Below, one piece after another: positions 22,086-31,987 of a DNA stretch of 64,000 bases. The position numbers were made by a program, and so were the translations under genes. Every line of letters starts with the position of its first letter. Position 1 is the first letter of the stretch. Below the pieces are notes generated by a model. That model saw only the letters and a program-made list of their open reading frames with translations. It did no database searches and was not told where the DNA came from. The DNA comes from Capra hircus. Its lineage: Eukaryota > Chordata > Mammalia > Artiodactyla > Bovidae. The stretch spans positions 33,971,324-34,035,323 of the forward strand of contig NC_030826.1 in the NCBI RefSeq assembly GCF_001704415.2, written 5' to 3'.

Positions 22086-23250
22086 AGCTGCAGGGTAGAG
22101 CAGAAGCCAGAAAGTGGAAACAAGACAAGGTCAAAGCCCTCCTTGGGAGGTTGTCCTTGTGCTATTGAGGATGGGCACTTCCTTACATGAGCAGGACAGA
22201 GATAACCTCCACCCACTGGGAAAGCTGGCAGGGAGGTGCAAGGACCAGTAGACAGGCTAAGAAACCATCAGGGGATGAGAGAAGGAGGATATGAGAGAAA
22301 TCCAGGGCAAAGAGAGAAGGTGCCCAGCCAGGACGCTTCCTCAGCCAGAGATTCACAGCCCCTCTGAGGAGGGTGCTTGATCACTTCCTCTGCTCGGGGG
22401 TTGATAAAGTCTGAGACCCTCACATGTGACCAGGGGTGCAATAGGCTGTGAGCCCTGAGAGGCACTCAGAGAGGGCTGGGCCACAGATGTACTGGGAGAC
22501 TCCCATTGTCTCCTTATTTGGGCCCCCGATGCAGTTCTGACATTCTGGAACTGGGCCAAGACTAAGATCGAGGAGGGAGGAGGAATCAGACTTGAGGAGC
22601 TGTGAGGGGAAACTAACCCAGTCAGGTTGCCAATTGCCACAGTCTTAATTTGGAAGTCCAAGTGGTGGACCCTGTGGATCTTCTCAGGTCCGAAGAAATG
22701 GAGTGATGGGGAGAATGACAAACATGAAGAGAAGAGCCTTGGGCTTGGTGGACTCCTTCGGGGCCAGAGAGCTGGTCTCCACTAGATCTCCCAGGCAGCA
22801 TTAGCTGCCACCTAATGGCTACTCAAATCTTCAGGACTAAGTCCCAGTCGTCCTCTGCAGTGGGCAGCCACAGCCTAATAGATGGATCCAGGTTATGCCC
22901 TTTGATGTCCCTTTCGTGGCTGCCACAAAAGATGTTGCAGGAGAAGGGTGGGGAGGAGTGAACAAGGTCTCTATAGAGAGTCACCAAGTGAGGGACCTTG
23001 GCTTCACACAGGAAAGAATTTAAGAGTAAAGTGGTTGGAGAAGGGGCAGGATTTCTAGGAACTGGGCCACTGCTCACTTTTTGCCCTCTTATGGTCAGCC
23101 TCAAAACTGTCATGCTGCCTGTGTGTGTGTCATTTAGATGCTAATGCATTACACTGAGCATAGACTGAGGCTCAGAGTCTGCTGGAAGTCTACTCTTCCA
23201 CTATCTCGCACCTGATTTGTTCCAACTAGCTTTTGTTGTATCCTCAAAGT
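22086..23250. other. Intergenic, unassigned
   Basis: Open minus-strand frames at 22721-22353 and 23113-22823 have no motif I can identify. Retroviral origin is possible because of the neighbourhood but is not shown. Confidence 0.35.
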
Positions 23251-23251
23251 C

Positions 23252-23300
23252 TGCTGTTCAGTTGCTAAGTCATGTCCGACTCTGCGACCCCATGAACTGC
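23252..23300 (-). mobile_element. Bov-A fragment
   Basis: Antisense Bov-A end (CAGTTGCTAAGTCATGTCC, then CTCTGCGACCCCATGAACTG). Confidence 0.7.
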
Positions 23301-23590
23301 TTTTAATTGTTGTGCCCTTCCCCTTCCTACCTGTCTCAAGAGGAATAACAACCTTCTCCTATCTTTATGACAGGAAGTAATTCTGCATCTTAGAAAGAGG
23401 TTCTTACACAGTGACAGACACTTGGAGATATGGCTACTGGATCCTTCACATTTCTGTTTTTAAAGTGATGGCTCCCAGGTTCTTGACAAAGACATTCCTG
23501 GGTCATAAACTTGACAAAAGGCCTATCTAATCTTCAAATGGATTTATATATGTTTCAAAGAGATGTTGTTAATATCTATCTATAGCATCA

Positions 23591-23860
23591 TTCGGAGAAG
23601 GCAATGCCACCCCACTCCAGTACTCTTGCCTGGAAAATCCCATGGACAGAGGAGCCTGGTAGGCTACAGTCCATGGGCTTGTGAAGAGTCAGACACAACT
23701 GAGCGACTTTCACTTTTCACTTTCATGCATTGGAGAAGGAAATGGCAACCCACTCCAGTGTTCTTGCCTGGAGAATCCCAGGGACAGGGGAGCCTGGTGG
23801 GCTGCCGTCTATGGGGTCACACAGAGTCGGACACGACTAAAGTGACTTAGCAGCAGCAGC
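23591..23860 (+). mobile_element. Bov-A2 SINE (dimer)
   Basis: Two Bov-A units joined by TTTCACTTTCATGCATTGGAG and ending in CAGCAGCAGC. The duplicated site ATAGCATCA (23582-23590 and 23861-23869) belongs to a BovB 3' fragment, into which this SINE jumped. Confidence 0.92.
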
Positions 23861-23990
23861 ATAGCATCACTGGCTCAATGGACATGAATTTGAGCAAACT
23901 CTGGAAGATAGTGAAGGGCAGGGGATCCTGGCGTGCTGCAGTCCATGGGGTCGCAAAGAGCTGGACATAACTTAGAGACTGAATAGCAAC
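23861..23990 (+). mobile_element. BovB LINE 3' end fragment
   Basis: ATAGCATCACTGGCTCAATG, then a TGGCGTGCTGCAGTCCATGG block and ATAACTTAGAGACTGAATAG: the diverged end of BovB. Confidence 0.75.
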
Positions 23991-23999
23991 AACAACAGA

Positions 24000-24600
24000 C
24001 ATAACCAAACCAAGCCTGCATCTGTTCACCTGATGCATGGCAAAGTCAACCTACTGGCACCAAGTGGTACTGAAGGAAAACGCAGCCTTTACTGCAGGAC
24101 CAAGTTTACTTCAGCTCATGCTCAAAAGACTCAACTCCCCAGTGGCTTTTGGGAAGGCTTTCAAAGACAACATTAGGGGTGAGGGTTCAAGGGTGTGTGA
24201 TCAGCTCGTGATCATTCTTCTTAGTTGGTGGCGGTAACAGGGTGGCGTTTTGGGAATCTTGGTTATCAATTTTTTGGCTTTAACCAGTATGGGGTCTACA
24301 TGTTGGTGGTCAGCATGCTGTTAACTTCTTTCACCTTGTGGGGGTTTCAGTATCTGCACAACAGCTCGAGGATATGGCTCAGGATTTTATATAGAGCCCT
24401 TGAAAAAGAACTAAAGGTTTTTGACTTTCTTATGGATCCTTACTCTCTCACTGTCTTTCCCTGGACTTTTCTGAATCAATTTTGAATCCATTCACTGGCA
24501 CATTTTAGCCACATTTATTACAATATTTTGGAAATTGCTTGACATTGCAAAAGGTAAAGTGTTGTGGGTACACTGAGTACTGAAAAATCCAGAGCTGTTA
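24000..24600. other. Intergenic, unclassified
   Basis: Part of it (about 24230-24440) resembles a ruminant interspersed repeat I cannot name. No gene. Confidence 0.3.
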
Positions 24601-24609
24601 AAGAAAAAA

Positions 24610-25030
24610 ATATTCAATGACACAGTAAGACAGATCTTATTCAGTGGTGGGGGGCAAGGGTGTCGGGGCACATGATTTCAATTGGTGTAGGGACCACTGG
24701 CATGGAACCTTGCAGTTTGGGAGAGAGGTTATGCTCAACTCTGAATACAGCAGGGGCAGTGGGAATTTATATAGCAAGGAGCAGGATGAGGTGGGTGGAT
24801 GGAAAATTGCGAAGGGAAACATCGGGAAACAGGGAATTCTGGCCGAGCTGACTAGGCCTGGGGGATCAGACATCACCAAGGCTGGTAGAAGATGAGGAAT
24901 CCAGTCAGATATGGAGAAGTGGGCTGTTCTGTTTAAACTGACTTAGCAGGATTCTTCCTGAAATCTGACAACACAGAGACAAAAAGGAAAGTCCAAAAGT
25001 CAGCCCTTCAGTTAGAGAATCTTCATCAGC
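24610..25030. repeat. Unclassified interspersed repeat, copy 2 (possibly LTR-like)
   Basis: Shares the ordered blocks described for 170-720: GGGAATTCTGGCCGAGCTGA, GCAGGATTCTTCCTGAAA, GTTAGAGAATCTTC. Strongly diverged. Confidence 0.35.
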
Positions 25031-25095
25031 TTGTTCCCTATATTGTGCAGACCCTTAGTTTTATTATTCTTAACAATGGTTTAATGTTAAAATGT

Positions 25096-25210
25096 TAACA
25101 TATTGACAAACTCCAGGAGATAGTGAAGAACAGAGAAGCCTGCCAGGCCTGCTGCAGTTCAAGAGGTGGCAGAAAGTCGGAAACAACTTGGTGACTGAAT
25201 AACAACAACG
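25096..25210 (+). mobile_element. BovB LINE 3' end fragment
   Basis: ACAAACTCCAGGAGATAGTG, then AAGTCGGAAACAACTTGGTG and ACTGAATAACAACAAC: the BovB tail. Confidence 0.7.
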
Positions 25211-25214
25211 GTTT

Positions 25215-25385
25215 TTTTATTTATTGAGCCCTTGCTGTGTGTCAGACACAAAGTCAAGTGTTTTAGATACATCTACAAAATCTCCCCACAGCCCTGTCAG
25301 GAAGATATAGTTATCTCCAACTCAAAGATGAGAATATGAAACTCAAAAAGCTAAGTGACTGGTTTAGGGTTCCATATGTGCAGAG
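25215..25385 (+). repeat. MIR SINE
   Basis: TTTATTGAGCCCTTGCTGTG, CAGCCCTGTCAGGAAGATA and AAGATGAGAATATGAAACTC follow the MIR consensus in order. Confidence 0.75.
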
Positions 25386-25599
25386 TAATAGTGTTGGAGT
25401 TGGAACCCCTCTTTGTCCTATTTAAATGTCCACTGTGGTAACCTGTAAGTAGGACAATGCAAAAGACAGATATAAGCAACAGAATTCACCTCTAAACCTC
25501 TTGTCTTCCCAGAAACCTCAGCCCCTGGCCTGCAGCCCCAGGGGATGGCACTCTGCACCCTGGCCCAGGTGAGCCAAGACACACCTCGCTGTACTGGGC

Positions 25600-26250
25600 G
25601 AGGCCCGACCCCGCGGTAGCCAATAGCGCGGGCTCCTCTTGGGGGCGGAGCTCTCCCGTTTCCGCGTCCTGATTGGGCTACTCGGGGGCTCTCCAGGATG
25701 CGCGATCTGATTGGGTGTCTCTGGGGCGGGGCCGGGGCGGGGCGGGGCGCGCCAAGTTTGGGAGCGGGTCTCTAGCGCCGATCACGTGGAGGCTAGCGCG
25801 CGGGTTCCAACTCTGGTGGTGGTGGCAGCAGCCCGGAGCTTGGTGTTTCTGGCTGTGCTTCCTCCCCCGCGGCTTCGAGAAGCGGGATCGGGTGAGTGCA
25901 GAGCGCCTTGCTGGCGCCTGGGGTGAGGGGCCGGGGCGCGCGGCCCCAGGTCGAGACCCGTGCGGTTGGGTTGACCGCACCTCGAAGGCTCGGTGCAGGT
26001 GCCGGCGGCAGTCTTCCTTATGGAACTTTAGATATCAGTGCAGCGCGTCACTTTGTCCCAGTATCTTTCCGGCGAGGCTGTGTCCAGGTGTTTCCCTGTA
26101 GCCCATTTCGCAGACGGGGAAGGGGAGGCTCAGAGAGGGGGCCCGATGGAGCCCGCGCGGTCCCATTGCACTTGCGGCCGCCCTGGGGATGGTGGTGGGC
26201 GGCGAGCCTGGCCTCCCCACCCCTCACCCCGGCCTAGGAGACAAGCGTTG
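25600..26250 (+). promoter_or_regulatory. SHMT1: SHMT1 CpG-island promoter
   Basis: A dense CpG island with no TATA box. It holds a CCAAT at 25620-25624, two reversed CCAAT boxes (GATTGG at 25671-25676 and 25709-25714) and a cluster of GC boxes (GGGGCGGGGC type) at about 25722-25748, all just upstream of the presumed transcript start near 25760-25800. The arrangement fits a housekeeping gene with Sp1- and NF-Y-type control. Transcript start is inferred. Confidence 0.8.
25790..25891 (+). other. SHMT1: SHMT1 untranslated exon 1 (approximate start)
   Basis: The GC-rich segment ends at a good donor, ATCGG|GTGAGT. The next supported exon begins at 31873, just upstream of the ATG, so this is the likely noncoding first exon. 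The 5' end is a guess. Confidence 0.55.
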
Positions 26251-26442
26251 CCCTGTGGGGTTCGTGGCCCAGGGCCCTGAGCGTCGAGGTCCAGGAAGTT
26301 AAGCGACCTTTGGTCAACTGAGGCAAGCACAAACGCGATTAGAGCTGGCAGACTGGAAACACCAGTTCACGTTCTTATGGGCTCATAATCTTTTTACTTG
26401 ACGGAACGGGCAGTGGACGTGGGCGATTATGGTTTTGTTTAG

Positions 26443-26516
26443 CACTGCTGCTGCCAAGTCGCTTCAGTCGTGTCCGACTCTGCGACCCCATAGACGGCAG
26501 CCCACCAGGCTCCCAG
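26443..26516 (-). mobile_element. Bov-A2 fragment
   Basis: Antisense Bov-A2 end (CTGCTGCTGCCAAGTCGCTT, then ACGGCAGCCCACCAGGCTCC), in SHMT1 intron 1. Confidence 0.8.
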
Positions 26517-26908
26517 GGAGTCAGGGAAAAGAGTTCAGATTCCTTCTGTCACTATTATATGCCACCTATTATATGCCACTATTATATTATAAGTAGGGCA
26601 CATACACAGACAGTAATCTCCTCAGGACCAACAAGGGGCTGATCCCATTGTGTGACAAAGACCCAGGAAAGATCTGGGGGTGTGGGAAGGATGGTAACCC
26701 TGGGAAGTGAATTCACTTACTCGGATTGTTTCCCTGGGCTTGAGGTGTTGATCATGGACAGTGTCACAGGTAAGTGACATTTCTCTAACAGAAACACCAA
26801 CAGCATGACACAGTGACAGCTGCAGTGGGTTGTGTTTCCCAGGGTGCTTAGAGGTAGTAAAGATGGCCCTAAGGTACCCAAGTCTCTTTAATAATAACAG
26901 TAGCTGCT

Positions 26909-27047
26909 CTCTCTCTCTCTCTCTCTTTTTAATCTCTTGACCACACCACATAGCATGTGGGACCTTAGTTCCCCAACGAGGGATGGAACTCATGGCCCCT
27001 GCAGCGGAAGCATGGAGTCTTAACCACTGGACCACTGGTGATGTCCT
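26909..27047 (-). mobile_element. CHR-type SINE with (CT)n tail
   Basis: (CT)n at 26907-26927, then antisense SINE text (CACATAGCATGTGGGACCTT). Target duplication GTAGCTGCT at 26900-26908 and 27048-27056. In SHMT1 intron 1. Confidence 0.82.
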
Positions 27048-27061
27048 GTAGCTGCTGATTG

Positions 27062-27225
27062 TTGAATAGTCACTCTGCCTGGTCCTGTCTGAGTGCTCTG
27101 TGTCGTATACCTCATTTAACTCCAACCAGCTCAGGACTGTGGTCATCCCTGTGTCATGCACAAGGGGACTGAGAAACAGGTGTCTGCAGCTCGTTAGGAA
27201 GTGGAGAGCGGGACTCAAACTCTGC
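27062..27225 (+). repeat. MIR SINE
   Basis: Diverged MIR order: TGCCTGGTCCTGTCTGAGTG, CCTCATTTAACTCCAACCAG, GGGACTGAGAAACAGGTG. In SHMT1 intron 1. Confidence 0.55.
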
Positions 27226-27729
27226 AGGCTGGCTCTGCAGTGAGTTCAGTACAGCTCCCTTGGATGTGACCTTCACTGATGGGAAGTGGGGCATAGCGGG
27301 GGTCCGACCCATGGAACAGCCACTGCTCTCACGAAAGGAACCTTGATCTTCTCCAGTCGGGTTTCTCTAGTTGTTAGTTTCAGACAGGTATTTCTCAAAC
27401 AGGTACATTGGGAAACGACATGAGACCTAGGTCCTTGAGCACAGTTTGAAACCTGTGAGCTCTATTCTGCCAAGGTGAGGATCTTATCTCATCCCTGGAC
27501 TGGACTTTAGGCCCTCGAATCTCATCTCCTCGTCTCTGTTGTGTTCCTCATTTCTGACCCTTGACAACTGAAACCTCTTCCCATTTTCGGGCCTTTGGAC
27601 TGGTGTTTGCTCTTGCCCCATGTCTCACAAGCTTGGCTGCTTTCCACTGTTCTGATCTCAGCGCAGGCGCTTTCCACGGCAGGTCTAAACAAGCCCTCTG
27701 ACTGTTTATTACCCTTCTAACAGTCATCA

Positions 27730-28002
27730 CCAGAGAAAGCAATGGCACCCCACTCCAGTACTCTTGCCTGGCAAATCCCATGGATGGAGGAGCTGCAGTC
27801 CATGGGGTCGCGAAGAGTCAGACACAACTAAGCGACTTCACTTTCACTTTTCACTTTCATGCATTGGAGAAGGCAATGGCAACCCACTCCAGTGTTCTTG
27901 CCTGGAGAATCCCAGGGGCGGGGGAGCCTGGTGGGCTGCCATCTATGTGGTCGCACAGAGTCGGACACAACTGAAGCGACTTAGCAGCAGCAGCAGCAGC
28001 AG
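27730..28002 (+). mobile_element. Bov-A2 SINE (dimer)
   Basis: Two Bov-A units, the first with a small deletion, ending in a run of AGC triplets. A perfect 9-bp duplication, CAGTCATCA, lies at 27721-27729 and 28003-28011. In SHMT1 intron 1. Confidence 0.92.
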
Positions 28003-28224
28003 CAGTCATCAGTCCCTGATGTTATCTCTTGTGAATTTATTTACTTTTTTAGATCCTGCTTCTCATAATCGCAGGGCCTCTGTCTTGTTGACCCTTGTAT
28101 TCTGAGCTCCTAACTCAGTGCCTGGGACTCAGGTGTCACTTAATAAATATTTGTTAAAGGAACGAATGAATCCATTGTAGGTTAATGATAGTGAAGTAAA
28201 GCTCCTAAATATCAAAAGCTTATT

Positions 28225-28770
28225 TCTCATTAAATGTAGAATTACTGTATGACCCGGAAATTCCACTTCTGGGTATAAACCCAAAAGAACTGGCAGTAGG
28301 GACTGGATATTTGTGCACCTGTGTTCACGGCAGTGTTCCTTGCAATAGCTGGGAGGTGGGAGCAGATGGATGGGTGGATGGATAAACAAGACGTAGTCTC
28401 TCTGAACAGTGGACTATTATCCAGCCTTTAAAAGGAAGGAAACTCTGACACGTGCGCCAACACAGTTGATCTTTGGTGCCATTGTGCTGTGTGAAATAAG
28501 CCAGCTACAAAAGGACAGATATTGTGTGACCTCATTTACAGGAGGTCCCTGAAATAGTCAAATTCATAGAGATAGAAACTAGCATAGTTGCTACCCTATG
28601 CTGGAAGGGAAGGGAATGGAGCATGTTTAATGGGGACACAGTTTTAGTTTAGGAAGGTGGAAGCATTCTGAAGATGATGGTGGTGGAGCTGCATGACAGC
28701 GTGGGTGTTTTTAATGTCACTGAGCTGTGCACTTCTGTCACAGTTCAAAAAAAAAGTGAGAAAAGTGCAA
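28225..28770 (+). mobile_element. Old L1 fragment
   Basis: GTATGACCCGGAAATTCCAC, CAATAGCTGGGAGGTGGGAG, ACAGTGGACTATTATCCAGC and a tail ending near CAGTTCAAAAAAAAAG follow the sense L1 3' region. In SHMT1 intron 1. Confidence 0.7.
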
Positions 28771-29348
28771 GGTGTCCTGTTTCTCAGCCAACATCCAGAC
28801 CTGAAGGATAGATGCTCAGTGTATCTTCCGGTCTTCCCTCTGATGTAAAAGAGGACAGTCTCGGGATCTTTGTCTCACTTGTTTGCCAGCTGTCAGGGCG
28901 TCCCCCCAGGCCCTGCCAGGTTGATGTGTGAGCTAACCATCACATTCAGGATCTCTGCCTTTCTTACTGTAATTTAGAATGCCGCAAGATACGCATTATA
29001 CTGTAATAGATATTACAGATTTAACTGAAACAAAACAAAGAATACTGAAGTTATTGTTTTAATAAAGAATTCAGACTTCTTTGATTTTTTTTTTTAAAAG
29101 AACTTTAAAAAGAACTCAAGTTGGGTGGATTTAATGAATGTGAACCGAGCACTCCATTTGTGGGTGGGGGTGACTTGACCTGAGTGGTAACAGGATGCAG
29201 GGTGGGAAACACCCCCAGAGAGTGGCAGCAGGAGCAAGGGGGCCCTGCTAGCCTTGGAGGGGGGCCAACCACACAGACAGCCCTCACCCAGGGATTGAGA
29301 AGGAACTGGGACTCCAAGTTCACATCTTAGATGAGAGGAGGGTTTGTT

Positions 29349-29451
29349 GGCACTTCCTGGGTGGTCCAGTGGTTAAAACTCCATGCTCCCAATTCAGGGG
29401 CATGGGTTTGATCCCAAAAGATCCCACATGCTTTGCGGTGCGGCCATAAAA
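29349..29451 (+). mobile_element. tRNA-SINE fragment
   Basis: GCACTTCCTGGGTGGTCCAG head, then GGGTTTGATCCC and GCGGTGCGGCCATAAAAG. In SHMT1 intron 1. Confidence 0.75.
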
Positions 29452-29459
29452 GAGAGTTT

Positions 29460-31440
29460 GCTATGAGGGCAAAGGGCTGCGGGTGGCGATGCTGACAGGA
29501 GATGCTGAGGCCACAGGTGGAGGTGGAGCGGAGTGGATCTGAGTGCCTCTAGGAGCTGAGGCAGATCTAACTTTCCTGGGAGAGGGGGGAGAAAGCATTC
29601 CAAAGGGACTTTAGTTACTTATTTGGTGCTTGAGAAATACTTGCTCTGTGTTGCTTGAATCCTTTTTAACCTTGAGCAGTTGGAATTTCAAAGAAACTTT
29701 TCTCTTTGAAAAAACTGTAGGACGAGTGTACCCTTTTGGTCTCTGGTTTTCTGTGGGTTTGCCACCACCTGTTGAGGGCACATGGGAAGCAGCCATTGAG
29801 TTCAGAGAAGCCATCAGCCAGGTGTCCAGACCACCTCGTCTCCCTGTACCTCTTGGGGGTGTGGCAGAGGCCCTGGCACCGGGGTTGGGGCCACTTCTGC
29901 CTCAGATGCATTTGTGGCCTAAAAGTCCTGCACTCACTGCTGGTTTTGCGGGAGTGGCCGTGTTTCTGATCCTGTTGTGCTTATGTTAAAATAATGGCTG
30001 CTTCAAAAACCCCAGTTTGGGATTTCCTGGCTAAAGCTTCCTGCTGGTAGATATTTGCTTCCCCAGAGATTAAGGAGGCTGCTGTGACTGGGGACTGTGT
30101 GGCTGGTTTGTTTAGTGAGTATATGTGTCTAGCAAGTGAAACTGCATGTGCGCCTTGTGCAAGAGAACCATGCTCTTCCTGCTGTGTCTGCTCTGCACTC
30201 TCCCAGCTGTTGATAGCACTGTGACACCAGATTACCAGCTGGCTTCCCCTCACCCAGCAGTTCTGCCCCACTGGCTGGTGTCACTCATTTCAGCTCAGTT
30301 CTGACATGAGCCAGAGTGAGCACAGACCTACAGGTTAATCCCACCAGACAGCCGCCCTTCCCCACTTCAGATGCCAGTCACAAGTATCAGGTCCCCAAGG
30401 GACCCACAGCTTCTGTCCGACTTGGCTCCCAGGACCCTCCTTGGACTCACACATGTTCTAGAAGAGCTCTCAGAACCCAGGCAGACACTAACTTACATTC
30501 ACCAGTTCATTAAAGGATATGACAAAGGACACAGATAAGCAGCCAGAGGAAGAGAGAGATGTTCAGGGTGATGGCTGGGAGGGTCACCGTGGAGTTGGGG
30601 TGCACCACCTGGAAGCTCCCTGAACCCTGTGAGGGGGTCATTAACTCCAGCCCCTTTCCCTCTCTGGAAGAGTTGAGGGGGCTGGAAATGCTTCTCATCA
30701 TGGCCTGGTCTTTCTGGGACCAGCCCCAACTTGGTAGCCTCCCACCCCGAGTTGCATCATTGGAACAAGAGATGCTCCTGTCACTGGGAAGTCACAGGGA
30801 CCTATGTGTGTGTATAACTATTTATATTCTCATGGTGCTCTCAGGAGACTGCGTCTGGTGGGCCCCTTCTCAGCCTGGTGTCCTCTGGTCGCCCCCAGCG
30901 CTTGTCCTTGTGGGCCCGCTTATCTGTCTGCATTCAGTGTGCTCACTGCTTCCTGCTCACCTTCCCCCAGGAAGCCCCATGAAGGTTCGGTCTGTTTGGG
31001 TCTCACTGTGTTCCCAGTCCCGACTTGTGGCTGCTGCTGAGGGGAAGGGCCTCAATAAGTAACTGTTAAGGGAATGAATTTGAAACGAAAGCTTATCTAA
31101 TTAGTAGAAAGTACTGAAAGTTGCCAACCATCGATTAAAGGAGGTCAGTTCCTGTAAACATTTATGCTGTCCCTTTAGCTGAAATACCACTGAGCTCAGA
31201 CTCTTGTTCTTTGTGGGGATGTATGTGAAGACACAAGCCTGCTGTATTGTGATGATGCCGAGTCCAGGTGTGTACCTCTGCCTGTGGACCTGACCAGAGG
31301 CCCAGGGTCAACCCAGAGCGTGTCCTGCAGCCCCAGCCGCGGAACACCAGGTGGAGCCTCTGCGGGGTTTGAGACTCTCCTCCAAGGCCAGTGGGCTGTG
31401 CGGCCCTCCACTAAGATACTTTTCTGAGTCTCCTTTTCAT
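29460..31440. other. SHMT1 intron 1, no feature recognised
   Basis: No coding exon or clear repeat. From about 31470 to 31600 an ancient L2/MIR-like stretch may be present (CATTTGGCAAATATTACTC; GCCCTTGCCTTCAGGAAGC). Confidence 0.4.
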
Positions 31441-31872
31441 TACTTGAGAAATAGAAAAAGTAGTACATAAGTCAGCAATTCACTTGTTCATTTGGCAAAT
31501 ATTACTCTCATATGGCTGCGCTGGGTACTGTGGGAAATTTTTTACAAAGTAACCATCAGCCCTTGCCTTCAGGAAGCTGGCTTAGTTGGGGAGCTAAGCC
31601 ACAACCAGGAGAAGTTCAGGTAGGAAGAGGGGGTGCTGGGCTCCCCGAGGCTGGAGCAGCCTCGAGGCAAGGAGGGCGGGTCTCCTGAGGAGCCAGTGAC
31701 CTGCAGGGATCCACAGGTGGTCCCACGTGGTGGATCTGCAGCAGAGTTCTCATGTTCTCCAGGCGCTTCTGGGACAAGGCCCACACGTGTGTCAGTACTT
31801 CAGCAACTTGGGAACTGACAGGTGACGATGAGCTGTGACTGAGTTTAATATTTGAAGCTTTTCCATTTTTAG

Positions 31873-31987
31873 GTGCCTCTGAACCAGCACAATGGCAGCT
31901 CCAGTCAACAAGGCACCCAGAGATGCCGATTTGTGGTCCTTGCATGAGAAGATGCTGGCACAGCCCCTGAAGGACAACGATGTCGAG
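31873..31987 (+). CDS. SHMT1: SHMT1 exon with start codon, residues 1-32
   Basis: Acceptor TTTTTAG| at 31872; 19 nt of 5' UTR; ATG at 31892; ends GTCGAG|GTGAGG in phase 0. The N-terminal text [18 protein letters not shown] is typical of SHMT1 and shows no mitochondrial leader, unlike SHMT2. Confidence 0.95.

Noticed and set aside
21655..23113. Calling this stretch retroviral gag or env
   Set aside because: Some minus-strand frames are open, but no diagnostic motif could be found by eye.
27982..28004. CAG/AGC triplet run as a triplet expansion
   Set aside because: It is the normal tail of a Bov-A2 element, outside any exon.
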